Positions 1-8,473 of a stretch of 64,000 bases of DNA are shown one piece after another. Each line of letters begins with the position of its first letter. Position 1 is the first letter of the stretch. Source of the DNA: Engelhardtia mirabilis (GTDB taxonomy: Bacteria > Planctomycetota > UBA1135 > GCA-002686595); the NCBI RefSeq assembly GCF_007748095.1, contig NZ_CP036287.1, forward strand, positions 6,324,001 to 6,388,000. The letters run 5' to 3'. A model generated the notes under the pieces. That model did not search any database. It had not been told where the DNA came from and saw nothing but the letters and a program-made list of their open reading frames with translations. Position numbers and translations under genes: made by a program.

Positions 1-868
1 CCGCTCCGCCGTTGGTGAAGGCATTGCTACTGCCGAACAGGTTGCCGCGGATCACCACGGGGCTCTCGCCGGTCTCGATCACGGCGATGGAACCGCCGCC
101 GACCGGGTCGGTCGCCGGCATCTGGTCTTCGGCGCACACGTTGACGTAGAACTCGTTGCCGGCGATGACCGTTGACACATCGCCCCACACGAACACGGCT
201 CCACCGCGCTCGGAGGACTCGTTGACGAGGAACAGGCTGTTGGCGATCACGGCCGTGCCGCCGCTGGCCAGGTTGTCGATGATGCGAATCGCACCTCCCG
301 CGCCCGTGCCCGAGTTGTTCCCCGCGAAGTAGCAGTCGGAAATGAAGGGGCTCGAGGCGTACGAGCTGATCGCGCCGGAGACGTCCAGGGTCGGAGAGCC
401 GAGCACACCGTCGCTGAACGTCGACGAGCCGTTCCCGTTCTGGAAGAAGTCACACTCGAGGATGCGGGGAGCCGACTCGCGGATCACCAGCGCGCCGTGG
501 TCGCTGCCGCCGAGGCTGCCACTGCCGAAGAGGTCATCGCCGAACTGCAGGTTCTGGAGCAGGGTGGCCGAACTCTGTCCGCCGGCGATCGTGCACAGGG
601 GCGCGGTGTGGACGCTGGGAGGGATGATCATCGGGGGGTCGGTGGCGACGCCGACGATCTCCAGGTCCTTGATGCCGAGGTCGAATTCCTCGCGGTAGAT
701 CTCTGAATCGAGGACCTCGATCCGGTCGCCGCTCGAGGCGCTGCTGATCGCGGCGCTGATGCTCAGGAAATTGCCGCTGCCGTCCTTGGCGACGGTGATG
801 GTGCTCTGGGCGAGGGCGGGCGCCGCCAGGCTGGCGACGACGAGAGGGAGAGTGGTGTGCAATCGCAT
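1..868 (-). CDS. Secreted right-handed beta-helix protein (partial, C-terminus off the left edge)
   Basis: The frame is open from an ATG at 868 to the window edge, giving 289 codons with no stop. The first 20 residues form a clear signal peptide ending APALA before Gln. The mature protein begins STITVAKDGSGNFLSISAAI, the pattern seen at the start of pectinesterase-like and other parallel beta-helix folds. Later residues show short repeated turns rich in G, N and S (NGNGSSTF, GNNSGTGAGGAIRI, SSERGGAVFV), typical of beta-helix coils. It is probably an extracellular or surface protein; no enzymatic residues can be assigned from the visible part. The missing C-terminus may carry an anchoring domain. 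Confidence 0.8.
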   Translation of the reverse strand, partial: MRLHTTLPLVVASLAAPALAQSTITVAKDGSGNFLSISAAISSASSGDRIEVLDSEIYREEFDLGIKDLEIVGVATDPPMIIPPSVHTAPLCTIAGGQSSATLLQNLQFGDDLFGSGSLGGSDHGALVIRESAPRILECDFFQNGNGSSTFSDGVLGSPTLDVSGAISSYASSPFISDCYFAGNNSGTGAGGAIRIIDNLASGGTAVIANSLFLVNESSERGGAVFVWGDVSTVIAGNEFYVNVCAEDQMPATDPVGGGSIAVIETGESPVVIRGNLFGSSNAFTNGGA

Positions 869-983
869 TGGATTCGGGTTCTGTGATTTGGACAGGGGGG
901 TCGGACGCGGGTTGGCGTCGTGACCTGCCCTCCGAGTTTCTGGCATTGGCCAAAAACTCGAGCCCCGGCCCGCGACCGAACGC

Positions 984-1020
984 AGGCGGGCCGCGCAGCT
1001 CATCGCTGCGCGGCCCGCCT
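984..1020 (-). terminator. Strong hairpin terminator after the ftsK pair
   Basis: A perfect 16-bp GC-rich stem (AGGCGGGCCGCGCAGC and its complement) with a 5-nt TCATC loop lies 20 nt beyond the stop codon of the minus-strand gene ending at 1041. There is no clear T-tract, so it may act as a GC-rich factor-assisted terminator or as a 3' mRNA-stabilising hairpin. It also separates this transcript from the beta-helix gene further left. Confidence 0.7.
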
Positions 1021-1040
1021 GAGGTCGGACCGGCGACGGC

Positions 1041-3809
1041 TCAGCTCGAGGTGCCTGCCACGAGGGCCGTCCACTCGTCCTTGGTGATCAGGATGTCCCG
1101 GCGCTTGCCGCCCAGGTAGGGCCCGATCAGGCCGCGTTGCTGGAGCTCGTCGAGGATCGCGGTGGAGGTCTTGAAGTCGAGCTCGTAGCGCTTCTGCAGC
1201 ATCGACACGGCCACGCGCCCCTCGTCGAGGAACATGCAGCCGGCCTCGTAGACCAGCTTGTCGTGGTCGGAGCCGAAGTCGATCGGCTGGCTCGGCAGGG
1301 AGGTGCGGGCGGCGGGCTCGAGCACGACGTCGGCCGATTCGGCGGCTGCTGCGACCGCCGGCTGCTTCGTCTTCGGAGCGGCAGCGGCCTCAACTACCGG
1401 AGCGTCGGCCGACTCGGCGTCGGCCTCCTTGTCGGCCTTCGCGCTGGCCTTGGCTTTCGAAGAAGTCTTCACCTTCGGTTCGGACTTGGCCTTGGCCTTG
1501 GGTTCAGCCTTGGGCTTGGATTCCGCAGTCGCCTTGGGCTCAACCTTGGACTTCGGCTCGACCTTCGCCTTGCCCTTGTCAGGTGCCTTGGCCTCGGGCT
1601 CGGCCTTCGCTTCGGCCTCGTTTGCGCCCTCGGTGACTCCGGTGGCGGCCGGCGCCTGGACGTCGGAGGCGACATCCTCGACAGGCAGCGCTGCGGGCGC
1701 GGTCTCGACCACCGGCTCCGGGTCGATGGCCTGCGAAGCGACATGTGTAGCGACAGGTTCCGGCTCGACGCTCGCTCGAGGGTCGGACTCGCTCTCGTCG
1801 GACGACTTTGACCCTGCCTTGGCGGTCGCCTTCGACTTGCCCTTCGACTGGGCCTTCGACTGGGAGCCGGCCTTTGCCGCCGGCTGGGGAGTCGCCTCTG
1901 CCACGGCTTCGTCAGCAGGCTCGTGGACCACGCCGGACTCGTCCAGCTCGGAGAACAGCCCGCGCTGGGCGGGCCCCGAGGCGTGGGCGCGGACGACTTC
2001 ACCCTCGGCTTGCGCCTCGGAGGTCGTGACCTCCGTGGGCACCTTGGCCGTGCTCTTGCCGGTGTTGCCGCCCTTGTTCTTGGCGCCGCCCTTCGACTCC
2101 GCAGCGGGCTGCTCGGCGACGAGTTCTTCGGAGTCCGTGGCTACAGCCTCGTCCTCTTCGTCCTCGTACTCCCACTCGCCGTCGTCCTCTTCGTCCTCTT
2201 CCTCGTCGTCGTCCTCGGCGTAGACCTCTTCGGCCTCGTCTTCCTCCCACTCCTCGTCGTCTTCGTCCTCTTCGTCGCCCTCGGCGACGACCTCATCGTC
2301 GTCGTCTTCTTCGACCCACTCCCACTCCTCGTCGTCTTCGTCGTCCTCTTCCTCACCCTCATCGAGCTCGGCGACGGCGTCCTCGTCCTCTTCTTCTTCG
2401 TCCCACTCCTCGTCGTCGTCCTCGCTCTGGACGGCGGCCGGGGGCGTGGTGACCTCGTCCTCCTCGGACTCTTCCTCGTCCTCGAGCTCCTCACCGGCGG
2501 CGAGGGCTTCGGCGGCCTCGTCCCAGTCGTCCTCGTCGCCGTCGAGTTCCTCCTCGGCGTCCGGCAGCTTCGCGGCGAAGCCGCCCGGGTCGGCCTCCGT
2601 GGCCGCCGACAGGGCGTCATCGACTGCGTCCTCGCGCGCCTGCGCCGCGGCGGCCTCTTGCGCGGCCAGCAGCTCGCCGACGGTCGGGGGTGCGACGTCG
2701 GCTGCGGCCGGCTCCGCCTTCGTCGAGTCCTCGACCCGACGCATCGGCCGCACGTTCCCCACGCTGCCCTCGTCCGGCGCTACGACGACCGCGTCCGGCT
2801 CGGAAGGAGCATCGGTCTTGGATCGCCCGCTCCCCGCGCCGGTCAGGTCGACGGGTTGCTCGGACGTCGCCGCCGCGGCGGCCGCTGCGGCTGCGGCGGA
2901 TCCGAACGGACGAACGCCGGCCCCCATATCCGTTGCAGCGGGCTGGCCGGACCGGTCAGGTCCACCGCCGGCGCCTTCGAGGGGTCGCGCCACGTGAGGC
3001 GCGGGAGTTTTGGTTCTTGGTTCTGCACGTTCTTGGGTCCCGGGCTTCGGGACCGCTTTGGAAGCCGGGGAGGATGCCGACATCGGTCGGACCCCGGGGG
3101 TGTTCACGCCGGTGGAATCCGAAGAGGTCTTGCTCTCGGGAACGGCCTCGACGGCCGCACCGGACTTCGCTGCGCTAGGCGACGCCTCGACCTCGATCCT
3201 CGGCTGCGCGCTGGGCTGCGGCTTGTCGCCGGCACCCTTGCGACGCCCCTTCGCCTGGATCGGCCTGGCTTCGCTCGGCGCGGAAGAAGTCCCGCGTTCC
3301 GTCTTGTCTACATCGCCGCGGACCCAAGGTTTCGCCCCCGGGGCCAGGCCGAAACCGACCGCCACCCCGTAAGCGCCTGCTGCGAAGGCGATTAGCCCCA
3401 GTGCCAAGCCCAGGACGACGATCGCCGTTCCGCTCTCGGCGCCCACCAGGACGGCGCCCAGGGCGCCGCCGGCGGAGCCACCGGTCAGGGCTCCGAAACC
3501 CAGGCTGAGCCCCACGAGCAGAGCCGCTCCGCCCGCCGCCGTGGGCGCGGGCTTGACCCTTCGAGGGCTGACGAACAGCAGGGCGCCAAGCACCAAGAGC
3601 CCGATCGAGATCACCAGCAGGGGCCAATGCCCCGCCAGGCCGATCAAGCCCACGACCAGGCGGGTCAGCGGATTGAGGTTCTCGTCGGCGGTGCCCTGGA
3701 GCAGGCCGGCGACGGCCGAGGCCGCCACGAGGGTGCCGACGGCGAAGAGGGCCAGGCCCGCGTAGTCGCGCGCACCGAAGCGGGCGCGCCGTTCAGTTTG
3801 TTCAGTCAT
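1041..3809 (-). CDS. Motorless FtsK-like membrane protein (N-terminal membrane domain plus C-terminal gamma domain)
   Basis: The 922-residue protein has three parts that recall FtsK without its motor. Residues about 15-157 contain several hydrophobic segments resembling the FtsK membrane domain. The long linker holds an extreme Asp/Glu stretch punctuated by Trp (about 420-556) and a Lys/Ala/Pro-rich histone-H1-like stretch (about 730-795). The last about 80 residues match the FtsK gamma winged helix (AVSMLQKRYELDF, LDELQQRGLIGP). No Walker A or B motif exists anywhere. The recognition-helix pattern YxRAxRLID of FtsK gamma is changed to FKTSTAILD, so KOPS-type DNA reading may be lost. The ATG overlaps the ftsK stop by 8 nt, so the two are surely co-translated. 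A role in modulating FtsK or the divisome is inference. Confidence 0.85.
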   Translation of the reverse strand: MTEQTERRARFGARDYAGLALFAVGTLVAASAVAGLLQGTADENLNPLTRLVVGLIGLAGHWPLLVISIGLLVLGALLFVSPRRVKPAPTAAGGAALLVGLSLGFGALTGGSAGGALGAVLVGAESGTAIVVLGLALGLIAFAAGAYGVAVGFGLAPGAKPWVRGDVDKTERGTSSAPSEARPIQAKGRRKGAGDKPQPSAQPRIEVEASPSAAKSGAAVEAVPESKTSSDSTGVNTPGVRPMSASSPASKAVPKPGTQERAEPRTKTPAPHVARPLEGAGGGPDRSGQPAATDMGAGVRPFGSAAAAAAAAAATSEQPVDLTGAGSGRSKTDAPSEPDAVVVAPDEGSVGNVRPMRRVEDSTKAEPAAADVAPPTVGELLAAQEAAAAQAREDAVDDALSAATEADPGGFAAKLPDAEEELDGDEDDWDEAAEALAAGEELEDEEESEEDEVTTPPAAVQSEDDDEEWDEEEEDEDAVAELDEGEEEDDEDDEEWEWVEEDDDDEVVAEGDEEDEDDEEWEEDEAEEVYAEDDDEEEDEEDDGEWEYEDEEDEAVATDSEELVAEQPAAESKGGAKNKGGNTGKSTAKVPTEVTTSEAQAEGEVVRAHASGPAQRGLFSELDESGVVHEPADEAVAEATPQPAAKAGSQSKAQSKGKSKATAKAGSKSSDESESDPRASVEPEPVATHVASQAIDPEPVVETAPAALPVEDVASDVQAPAATGVTEGANEAEAKAEPEAKAPDKGKAKVEPKSKVEPKATAESKPKAEPKAKAKSEPKVKTSSKAKASAKADKEADAESADAPVVEAAAAPKTKQPAVAAAAESADVVLEPAARTSLPSQPIDFGSDHDKLVYEAGCMFLDEGRVAVSMLQKRYELDFKTSTAILDELQQRGLIGPYLGGKRRDILITKDEWTALVAGTSS
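2140..2545. repeat. Low-complexity GA/TC-rich tract encoding an acidic linker
   Basis: On the plus strand this is an irregular run of tcc, tcg and ttc triplets. On the minus strand it encodes the Glu/Asp-rich, Trp-punctuated linker of the motorless FtsK-like protein. Such simple sequence is prone to slippage, so its length may vary between strains. A similar tract lies inside ftsK at about 5400-5625. Confidence 0.75.
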
Positions 3810-6567
3810 CGTCGACTCCGGAGCCTGCGGCAGCGCCGTACATCTCTTCCCACTGCTCGAGGGTCAACAGGACCTCACTGGCCTTGCTGCCCTTGTGCGC
3901 GCCGACGACACCGTTGTCGCGCATCATGTCGATCAGTCTGCTGGCCCGGGTGTAGCCGATGCCCAGCGCGCGCTGGAGCAGGCTTGCCGAACCACGCTTG
4001 CTCTTGAGGATCACGCGCACCGCGTCGTCCCACAGGTCGTCCTGCTCGGACGGATCCTTGTCGGCCAGGGTCTCCGACCGCGACCCGCTGGCGGCCTGGA
4101 TCAGCTCCTGGCTGAAGGTCGGCGCCGACTCCTGCTCCACGAAGTCCACGATCGCCTGCAGCTCGTGGTCCTCGACCAGCGCGCCCTGCACCCGCTTGAG
4201 CGAGGAGGACTGCGGCGGGTTGTAGAGCATGTCGCCCTGACCGAGCAGCTTCTCGGCGCCCATGGCGTCCAGGATCACGCGGCTGTCGATCTTGCTGGCC
4301 ACGGTGAAGGCGATGCGCGTGGGCAGGTTGGCCTTCAGAACACCAGTGATCACGTCCGTGGAGGGGCGCTGGGTGGCCACGATCACGTGGATGCCGACCG
4401 CGCGCGACTTCTGCGCCAGGCGCGTGATGGCCTGCTCGGCCTCCTTCTTCGAGATCATCATCAGGTCGGCCATCTCGTCGATGATGATCACGATGTAGGG
4501 CACGTGGCGCGGGGTGCGCTCCTCGTTGAAGTCGTCGCCCATGCGCTCCTTCAACTTGTCCTCGCCCAGGGCGTTGTAGCCCTTGATGTTGCGTACGCCG
4601 GCGTTCTTGAAGAGGTCGTAGCGCCCCTCCATCTTCTCGACGGCCCACAACAGCACGTTGGTCGCGTGCTTCATGTCCGTGACCACCGGACACATCTGGT
4701 GCGGCACGTTCGAGTACATCGCCAGCTCGACCATCTTGGGGTCGACCATGATCATCTGCACCTCGTGTGGGGTGCGGGTCAGCAGCAGGCTGGCGATGAT
4801 CGTGTTGATGCAGACGGACTTGCCGGCGCCGGTCTGACCCGCGATCAAGAGGTGCGGCATGCGCGCCAGGTCCTCGACGATCGGGTTGCCCTCGGCGTCC
4901 ATGCCCAGGAACAGCGGGAGCGCCGCGAACTTGGGATCGTAGGCCTCCTTGCAGATCAGCTCGCTGAAGCGCACCAGGCGCCGCGCACCGTTGGGCACCT
5001 CGATGCCGATCGTCGAGCGGCCGGGGATCGGCGCGATGATCCGCACCGAGCGGGCCTTGAGCGCGGCGGCGATCTCCGAGCTGAGGGTCGTCACGCGGTT
5101 CATGCGCGTGCCCTGGGCCACCTCGAGCTCGAACATGGTCACGGACGGGCCGATGGTCGAGCCGACCACGTTGGCCTCGACGCGGAAGGAGCGCAGGGCG
5201 TTCTCGAGCTTCTCGGCCTGGGCCTCGATCTTGCCGCGGGCCTCCTCGGTCACGCCGGAGTTGACCGAAGGCGGCTCGAGCAGGTCGAGGGGCGGGAACT
5301 TCCACGGGCCCGGGGGCGGCGTCGGCGGATCGAAGGGCAGGGAGATCGGCGCGTTGAAGGTGGGCTTCTTCTTGGGCAGGGCCGCCGCGGGGACGATCGG
5401 CTCGACCTCATCGGCGTCGGCCTCTTCCTCGTCCTCGTACTCCCACTCCTCGTCCTCGTCCCAGGCCTCGTCGCCGTCTTCTTCCTCCCACTCCTCGTCC
5501 TCGTCGCCTTCCTCCCACTCCTCGTCGTCCGAGGCCGCGGGCTCCTCGTCCCACTCCTCCTCGGCGCCTTCCTCTTCCCACTCGCCCTCTTCGTCGTCCT
5601 CGTACTCTTCGAACAGCTCGGGCTGGGCCTCTTCCTCGGCCTTCTTCTTGGAGGTCTTCTTCGGGGTGGTCTTGGTGGCCTTGGCCTTGGCCTTGGCCGC
5701 AGCCGCCGGCGGGGCCTGGGGCTCGAGTTCGAGATCGGCCCCGCGCAGGAAGTCCCACCAACCGCGCAGGGTGCGACCCGCGAAGCCCTTGACCGCGGCC
5801 CCGGCGCCCTCGCCCTGGCTCTCGCGGCGCTCACCGAGCCAGTCCAGCAGCGCACGAATTGACGGGTAGAAGGTGCGCTCGGTGGCCAGCAGGAACGAGC
5901 TGAGCGAGATCCCGAGCAGCAGGATCCACAGGCCCGGCCGGCCGAACTTGGCGATCAGCACCGCCGGAGCGTCGGCCGAGTGGTTCTCGCTGGGGCCGAT
6001 CAGCTCCCGCGCCAGCCAGCCGCCGGGGCCGTAGGGCAGGTTCGACGAGCCGCCGGCCAGCATCCGCTCGTGGAAGCCCTCACCCAGGGAGAGCTGCAGC
6101 AGCAGGGCCGTCGAGAACAGGAAGCAGAGCGTCCCGAAGACCCGCAGCAGGGGCCACCAGACCTCCCGGCCGGAGACCAGCACGGCCCCCCAGGCGATGC
6201 CCAGGGCCACGCACAGGTACCCCGCCAGACCCAGGGCGACCAGCACCCACGACGCCAGGTAGAAGCCGAGTTGCCCGCCCCAGTTGACCCCCGAGTAGGC
6301 CGCGCCGCTGGCGTCGCTGTAGGGCTGGTGGAAGCTGAACAGGGCGATCCCGAGCCAGACCGCGAATCCGATCAGGAGCAGGGCCCCGATCTCGCGCAGG
6401 TGCCCGTGGGTCTCCTCGTCGTCGGCCCCGGCGACCAAGCCGCCGACGAGCTGGCCGATGCGCCCCAGGGCCACGCGAATGCGCCCCGGACCGGGCGCAG
6501 CACCGCGCTTGGCCTTGGACTTGGCCTTGCCCTTCTTGGATGTCGACTTGGAGGCAGCGCGTGCCAT
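3802..6567 (-). CDS. ftsK: DNA translocase FtsK
   Basis: This is a full-length FtsK/SpoIIIE translocase of 921 residues from the chosen ATG; an in-frame ATG 72 nt upstream (6639) is possible but adds a non-hydrophobic Arg-rich leader. Four membrane segments occupy roughly residues 50-240. They are followed by an acidic Glu/Trp linker (about 310-400) and the motor: Walker A GQTGAGKS near residue 580, Walker B IVIIIDEMADLMM near 695, and the FtsK signature ATQRPSTDVITG. The C-terminal gamma winged helix keeps the canonical GYTRASRLIDMMRDNGVVG. It pumps DNA at the division septum and promotes chromosome dimer resolution and terminus segregation. Its 3' end overlaps the start of the motorless FtsK-like gene. 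Confidence 0.97.
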   Translation of the reverse strand: MARAASKSTSKKGKAKSKAKRGAAPGPGRIRVALGRIGQLVGGLVAGADDEETHGHLREIGALLLIGFAVWLGIALFSFHQPYSDASGAAYSGVNWGGQLGFYLASWVLVALGLAGYLCVALGIAWGAVLVSGREVWWPLLRVFGTLCFLFSTALLLQLSLGEGFHERMLAGGSSNLPYGPGGWLARELIGPSENHSADAPAVLIAKFGRPGLWILLLGISLSSFLLATERTFYPSIRALLDWLGERRESQGEGAGAAVKGFAGRTLRGWWDFLRGADLELEPQAPPAAAAKAKAKATKTTPKKTSKKKAEEEAQPELFEEYEDDEEGEWEEEGAEEEWDEEPAASDDEEWEEGDEDEEWEEEDGDEAWDEDEEWEYEDEEEADADEVEPIVPAAALPKKKPTFNAPISLPFDPPTPPPGPWKFPPLDLLEPPSVNSGVTEEARGKIEAQAEKLENALRSFRVEANVVGSTIGPSVTMFELEVAQGTRMNRVTTLSSEIAAALKARSVRIIAPIPGRSTIGIEVPNGARRLVRFSELICKEAYDPKFAALPLFLGMDAEGNPIVEDLARMPHLLIAGQTGAGKSVCINTIIASLLLTRTPHEVQMIMVDPKMVELAMYSNVPHQMCPVVTDMKHATNVLLWAVEKMEGRYDLFKNAGVRNIKGYNALGEDKLKERMGDDFNEERTPRHVPYIVIIIDEMADLMMISKKEAEQAITRLAQKSRAVGIHVIVATQRPSTDVITGVLKANLPTRIAFTVASKIDSRVILDAMGAEKLLGQGDMLYNPPQSSSLKRVQGALVEDHELQAIVDFVEQESAPTFSQELIQAASGSRSETLADKDPSEQDDLWDDAVRVILKSKRGSASLLQRALGIGYTRASRLIDMMRDNGVVGAHKGSKASEVLLTLEQWEEMYGAAAGSGVDDD
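5400..5625. repeat. Low-complexity tract encoding the FtsK acidic linker
   Basis: The plus strand is a run of tcctcgtcc-type triplets. The minus strand encodes EEWEE/DEEWE-type units joining the FtsK membrane domain to its motor. The composition matches the tract at 2140-2545 in the neighbouring gene. Confidence 0.7.
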
Positions 6568-6798
6568 GGATCGGATGCGGGAAGCTCGGGACGCCGGCCA
6601 TTCCCGGAGTCGGTCCTGCCCGCGGACGCATGGTCGCAACCGCGAGGGGACGGTTCAACGACGGCGACGCTCCTGCAAGCGGACTGAACCGAAGCCGGCG
6701 AAAGGCCGGAGGTTGGCTCGATGGACTTCGATGAGACCACCCGCGTCTCTGAGGCCAGGGCGCCGGTCGTTGGCCGGCTTCCGGGTCCTGCCGGCGAA

Positions 6799-7938
6799 TC
6801 AACCCAAGGTGCACGACCGGCACAGGGGCAGCTCGCGGCGCACGAAGCGCGCGACGACTTCCGCGTGGCGGCGGCCGCGCCAGATGTCGGCGAAGTTCTC
6901 CTGGGCCAGGTTGCCGAAGGTCGTGGTGCCGAGGGCGTCCATGCAACAGGCCACGACCCGACCGTCGGAGAGGATCGAGGCGTGCTCGAGCTGCGGGCAG
7001 AAGCGCCGGTTGCGGTAGAAGCGGCCGCCTCGCTCGGGAACCTGGCGGGAGCCCTGGTCGGGGGCGGCGCCCGGCGTGGGGCCGTTCGGCCCGGCCCCAT
7101 CCCGCTCGTCCCCGTCGGAGCTGGCGCCGGTGGATCCGTCCTTGCCGGAGCCGCCCCCGCCGGAGCCCGCGTCCTGTCCATGCGACCCCGCCCCGACGCC
7201 GATGGACTCGACGAACTGCGCCGCGGCCACCTCCGTCCGCGCACGCAACTGCGGGTCCAAGCGCACTCCGAGCGCCTCGCCGCGGGAGTAGTCGTGGAAG
7301 TAGGAGGGTCGCTTGAAGCGGATGCGGTCGGCCCCGAGGCTTCGGAACAGGACTCGCAGCTCCTCGCGGCGCGGGAGGTTGTAGGGGAACAGGATCGCCT
7401 GGAGCTGGACCACGGGCTCTCGCGCGCCGCGCGCACTCCGGGCCTCGACCAGCCGCCGCACCCCGCCGACCACGCGCTCGAAGTCACCGCCGCGGCGGTA
7501 GCGCGAGTAATCCAGGGCGTCGGCCCCGTCGATGTCGATCGAGATCCCGCTCAGCCCGCTGGCGAGGATCGCCTCCAGCTTCTGACCGACCAGCATGCCG
7601 TTGGTTCCGAGCCACGACTTGACCCCCAGCTCGCGGCAGCGCGCCACGATCTCGAACAGCTCGGGGTGCACCGTCGGTTCGCCCTGGATGTGGAAGCTGA
7701 TCTCGGCCAGGGAGCCGCGGGTGCTCTCGAGCACGTCGAAGGCCTGATCCCTGCTGAGGAAGCGGGATTCACGTGGCACGAGGTGCGTCGGGCACAGGGG
7801 GCAGCGCAGGTTGCATTGGGTCGTCACCTCGAGGTTCGCGAAGCGCGGCAGGCGGCGCGCGACGAGGGCTCCCACCCAGCGCGCCGGCAGCAGTCGATAC
7901 AGGGCCCGGCGAACGAGGCCGAAGAACCTAGCTCGCAT
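6799..7938 (-). CDS. Radical SAM/SPASM domain protein
   Basis: The 379-residue protein carries the radical SAM cluster motif CNLRCPLC (CxxxCxxC) near residue 43 and the usual following elements (FHIQGEPTVHPELFE, ISIDIDGAD). A C-terminal SPASM-like region has Cys residues in RRFCPQLEHASI, VVACCMD and LPLCRSCTLG, suited to an extra iron-sulfur cluster. Between the two domains lies a Gly/Ser/Asp-rich disordered insert of about 50 residues. The family includes peptide-modifying maturases and anaerobic sulfatase maturases; no precursor peptide gene is visible nearby, so the substrate is unknown. It is transcribed with the same polarity as ftsK but 231 bp upstream of it. Confidence 0.88.
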   Translation of the reverse strand: MRARFFGLVRRALYRLLPARWVGALVARRLPRFANLEVTTQCNLRCPLCPTHLVPRESRFLSRDQAFDVLESTRGSLAEISFHIQGEPTVHPELFEIVARCRELGVKSWLGTNGMLVGQKLEAILASGLSGISIDIDGADALDYSRYRRGGDFERVVGGVRRLVEARSARGAREPVVQLQAILFPYNLPRREELRVLFRSLGADRIRFKRPSYFHDYSRGEALGVRLDPQLRARTEVAAAQFVESIGVGAGSHGQDAGSGGGGSGKDGSTGASSDGDERDGAGPNGPTPGAAPDQGSRQVPERGGRFYRNRRFCPQLEHASILSDGRVVACCMDALGTTTFGNLAQENFADIWRGRRHAEVVARFVRRELPLCRSCTLG

Positions 7939-8473
7939 CGGAGGCCAGCATCCGCGGCCGACTGGGGCGCGCGGCGAGCCGTGGGCAGCCCAAGCTCGCG
8001 GGGATCACCTCGACGATCGAACCGCACTGACTGCGAACTCGGAGTCGTGCGGGATGCGTTCGACGCACTGGGCGGCGCCCGCGTCCGAGTTCGACGCTTG
8101 GAACGGCGACCAACTCGGCCGGTGCGGGCTCAGCACGGCCCTTCGACCGCGACTCGCGGTCGCGGATGCGATGGGTCGAGGTCGGCGAGAGGCAAGGCAA
8201 GGGCATCAGGGCAGGGGTCAATCGAGGGTCGTGGCCGCGAGGCATGGAAGCGTGGGGTCGCCCCCGCGTCCCGCCCTCCTGGTCACGGGCGCCAGGCCGT
8301 TACGGCGGGCGCTCGATCACTCGTTCGCACCTCGGAAGCGCAGGGCCGAGGCAGAGTTCGCCGTAACGCTCGAGCCCCCGCGACCAGGGCTCGGTGGCTA
8401 CACCCCCGCGGCCGCCCGGAGAGCCCGTGCTCGAGGCCTCGCCTTGCCTTCGCAACCCCAGGAATCGACCCCG
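7939..8473. other. Divergent intergenic region, no gene seen
   Basis: This 535-bp stretch separates the divergently transcribed radical SAM gene and the CHRD gene. Open frames through it are long only because of high GC and show no protein-like composition. It presumably holds two promoters; no convincing -10/-35 pair could be chosen. Confidence 0.5.

Noticed and set aside
1137..3395. Long plus-strand open frames opposite the motorless FtsK-like gene
   Set aside because: They are the complement of the acidic and Lys-rich low-complexity tracts and yield only Ser- or Val/Leu-rich simple sequence.
6568..6639. N-terminal extension of FtsK to the ATG at 6639
   Set aside because: The extra 24 residues are Arg-rich and unlike FtsK starts; neither site has a Shine-Dalgarno sequence, so the shorter form was chosen without certainty.
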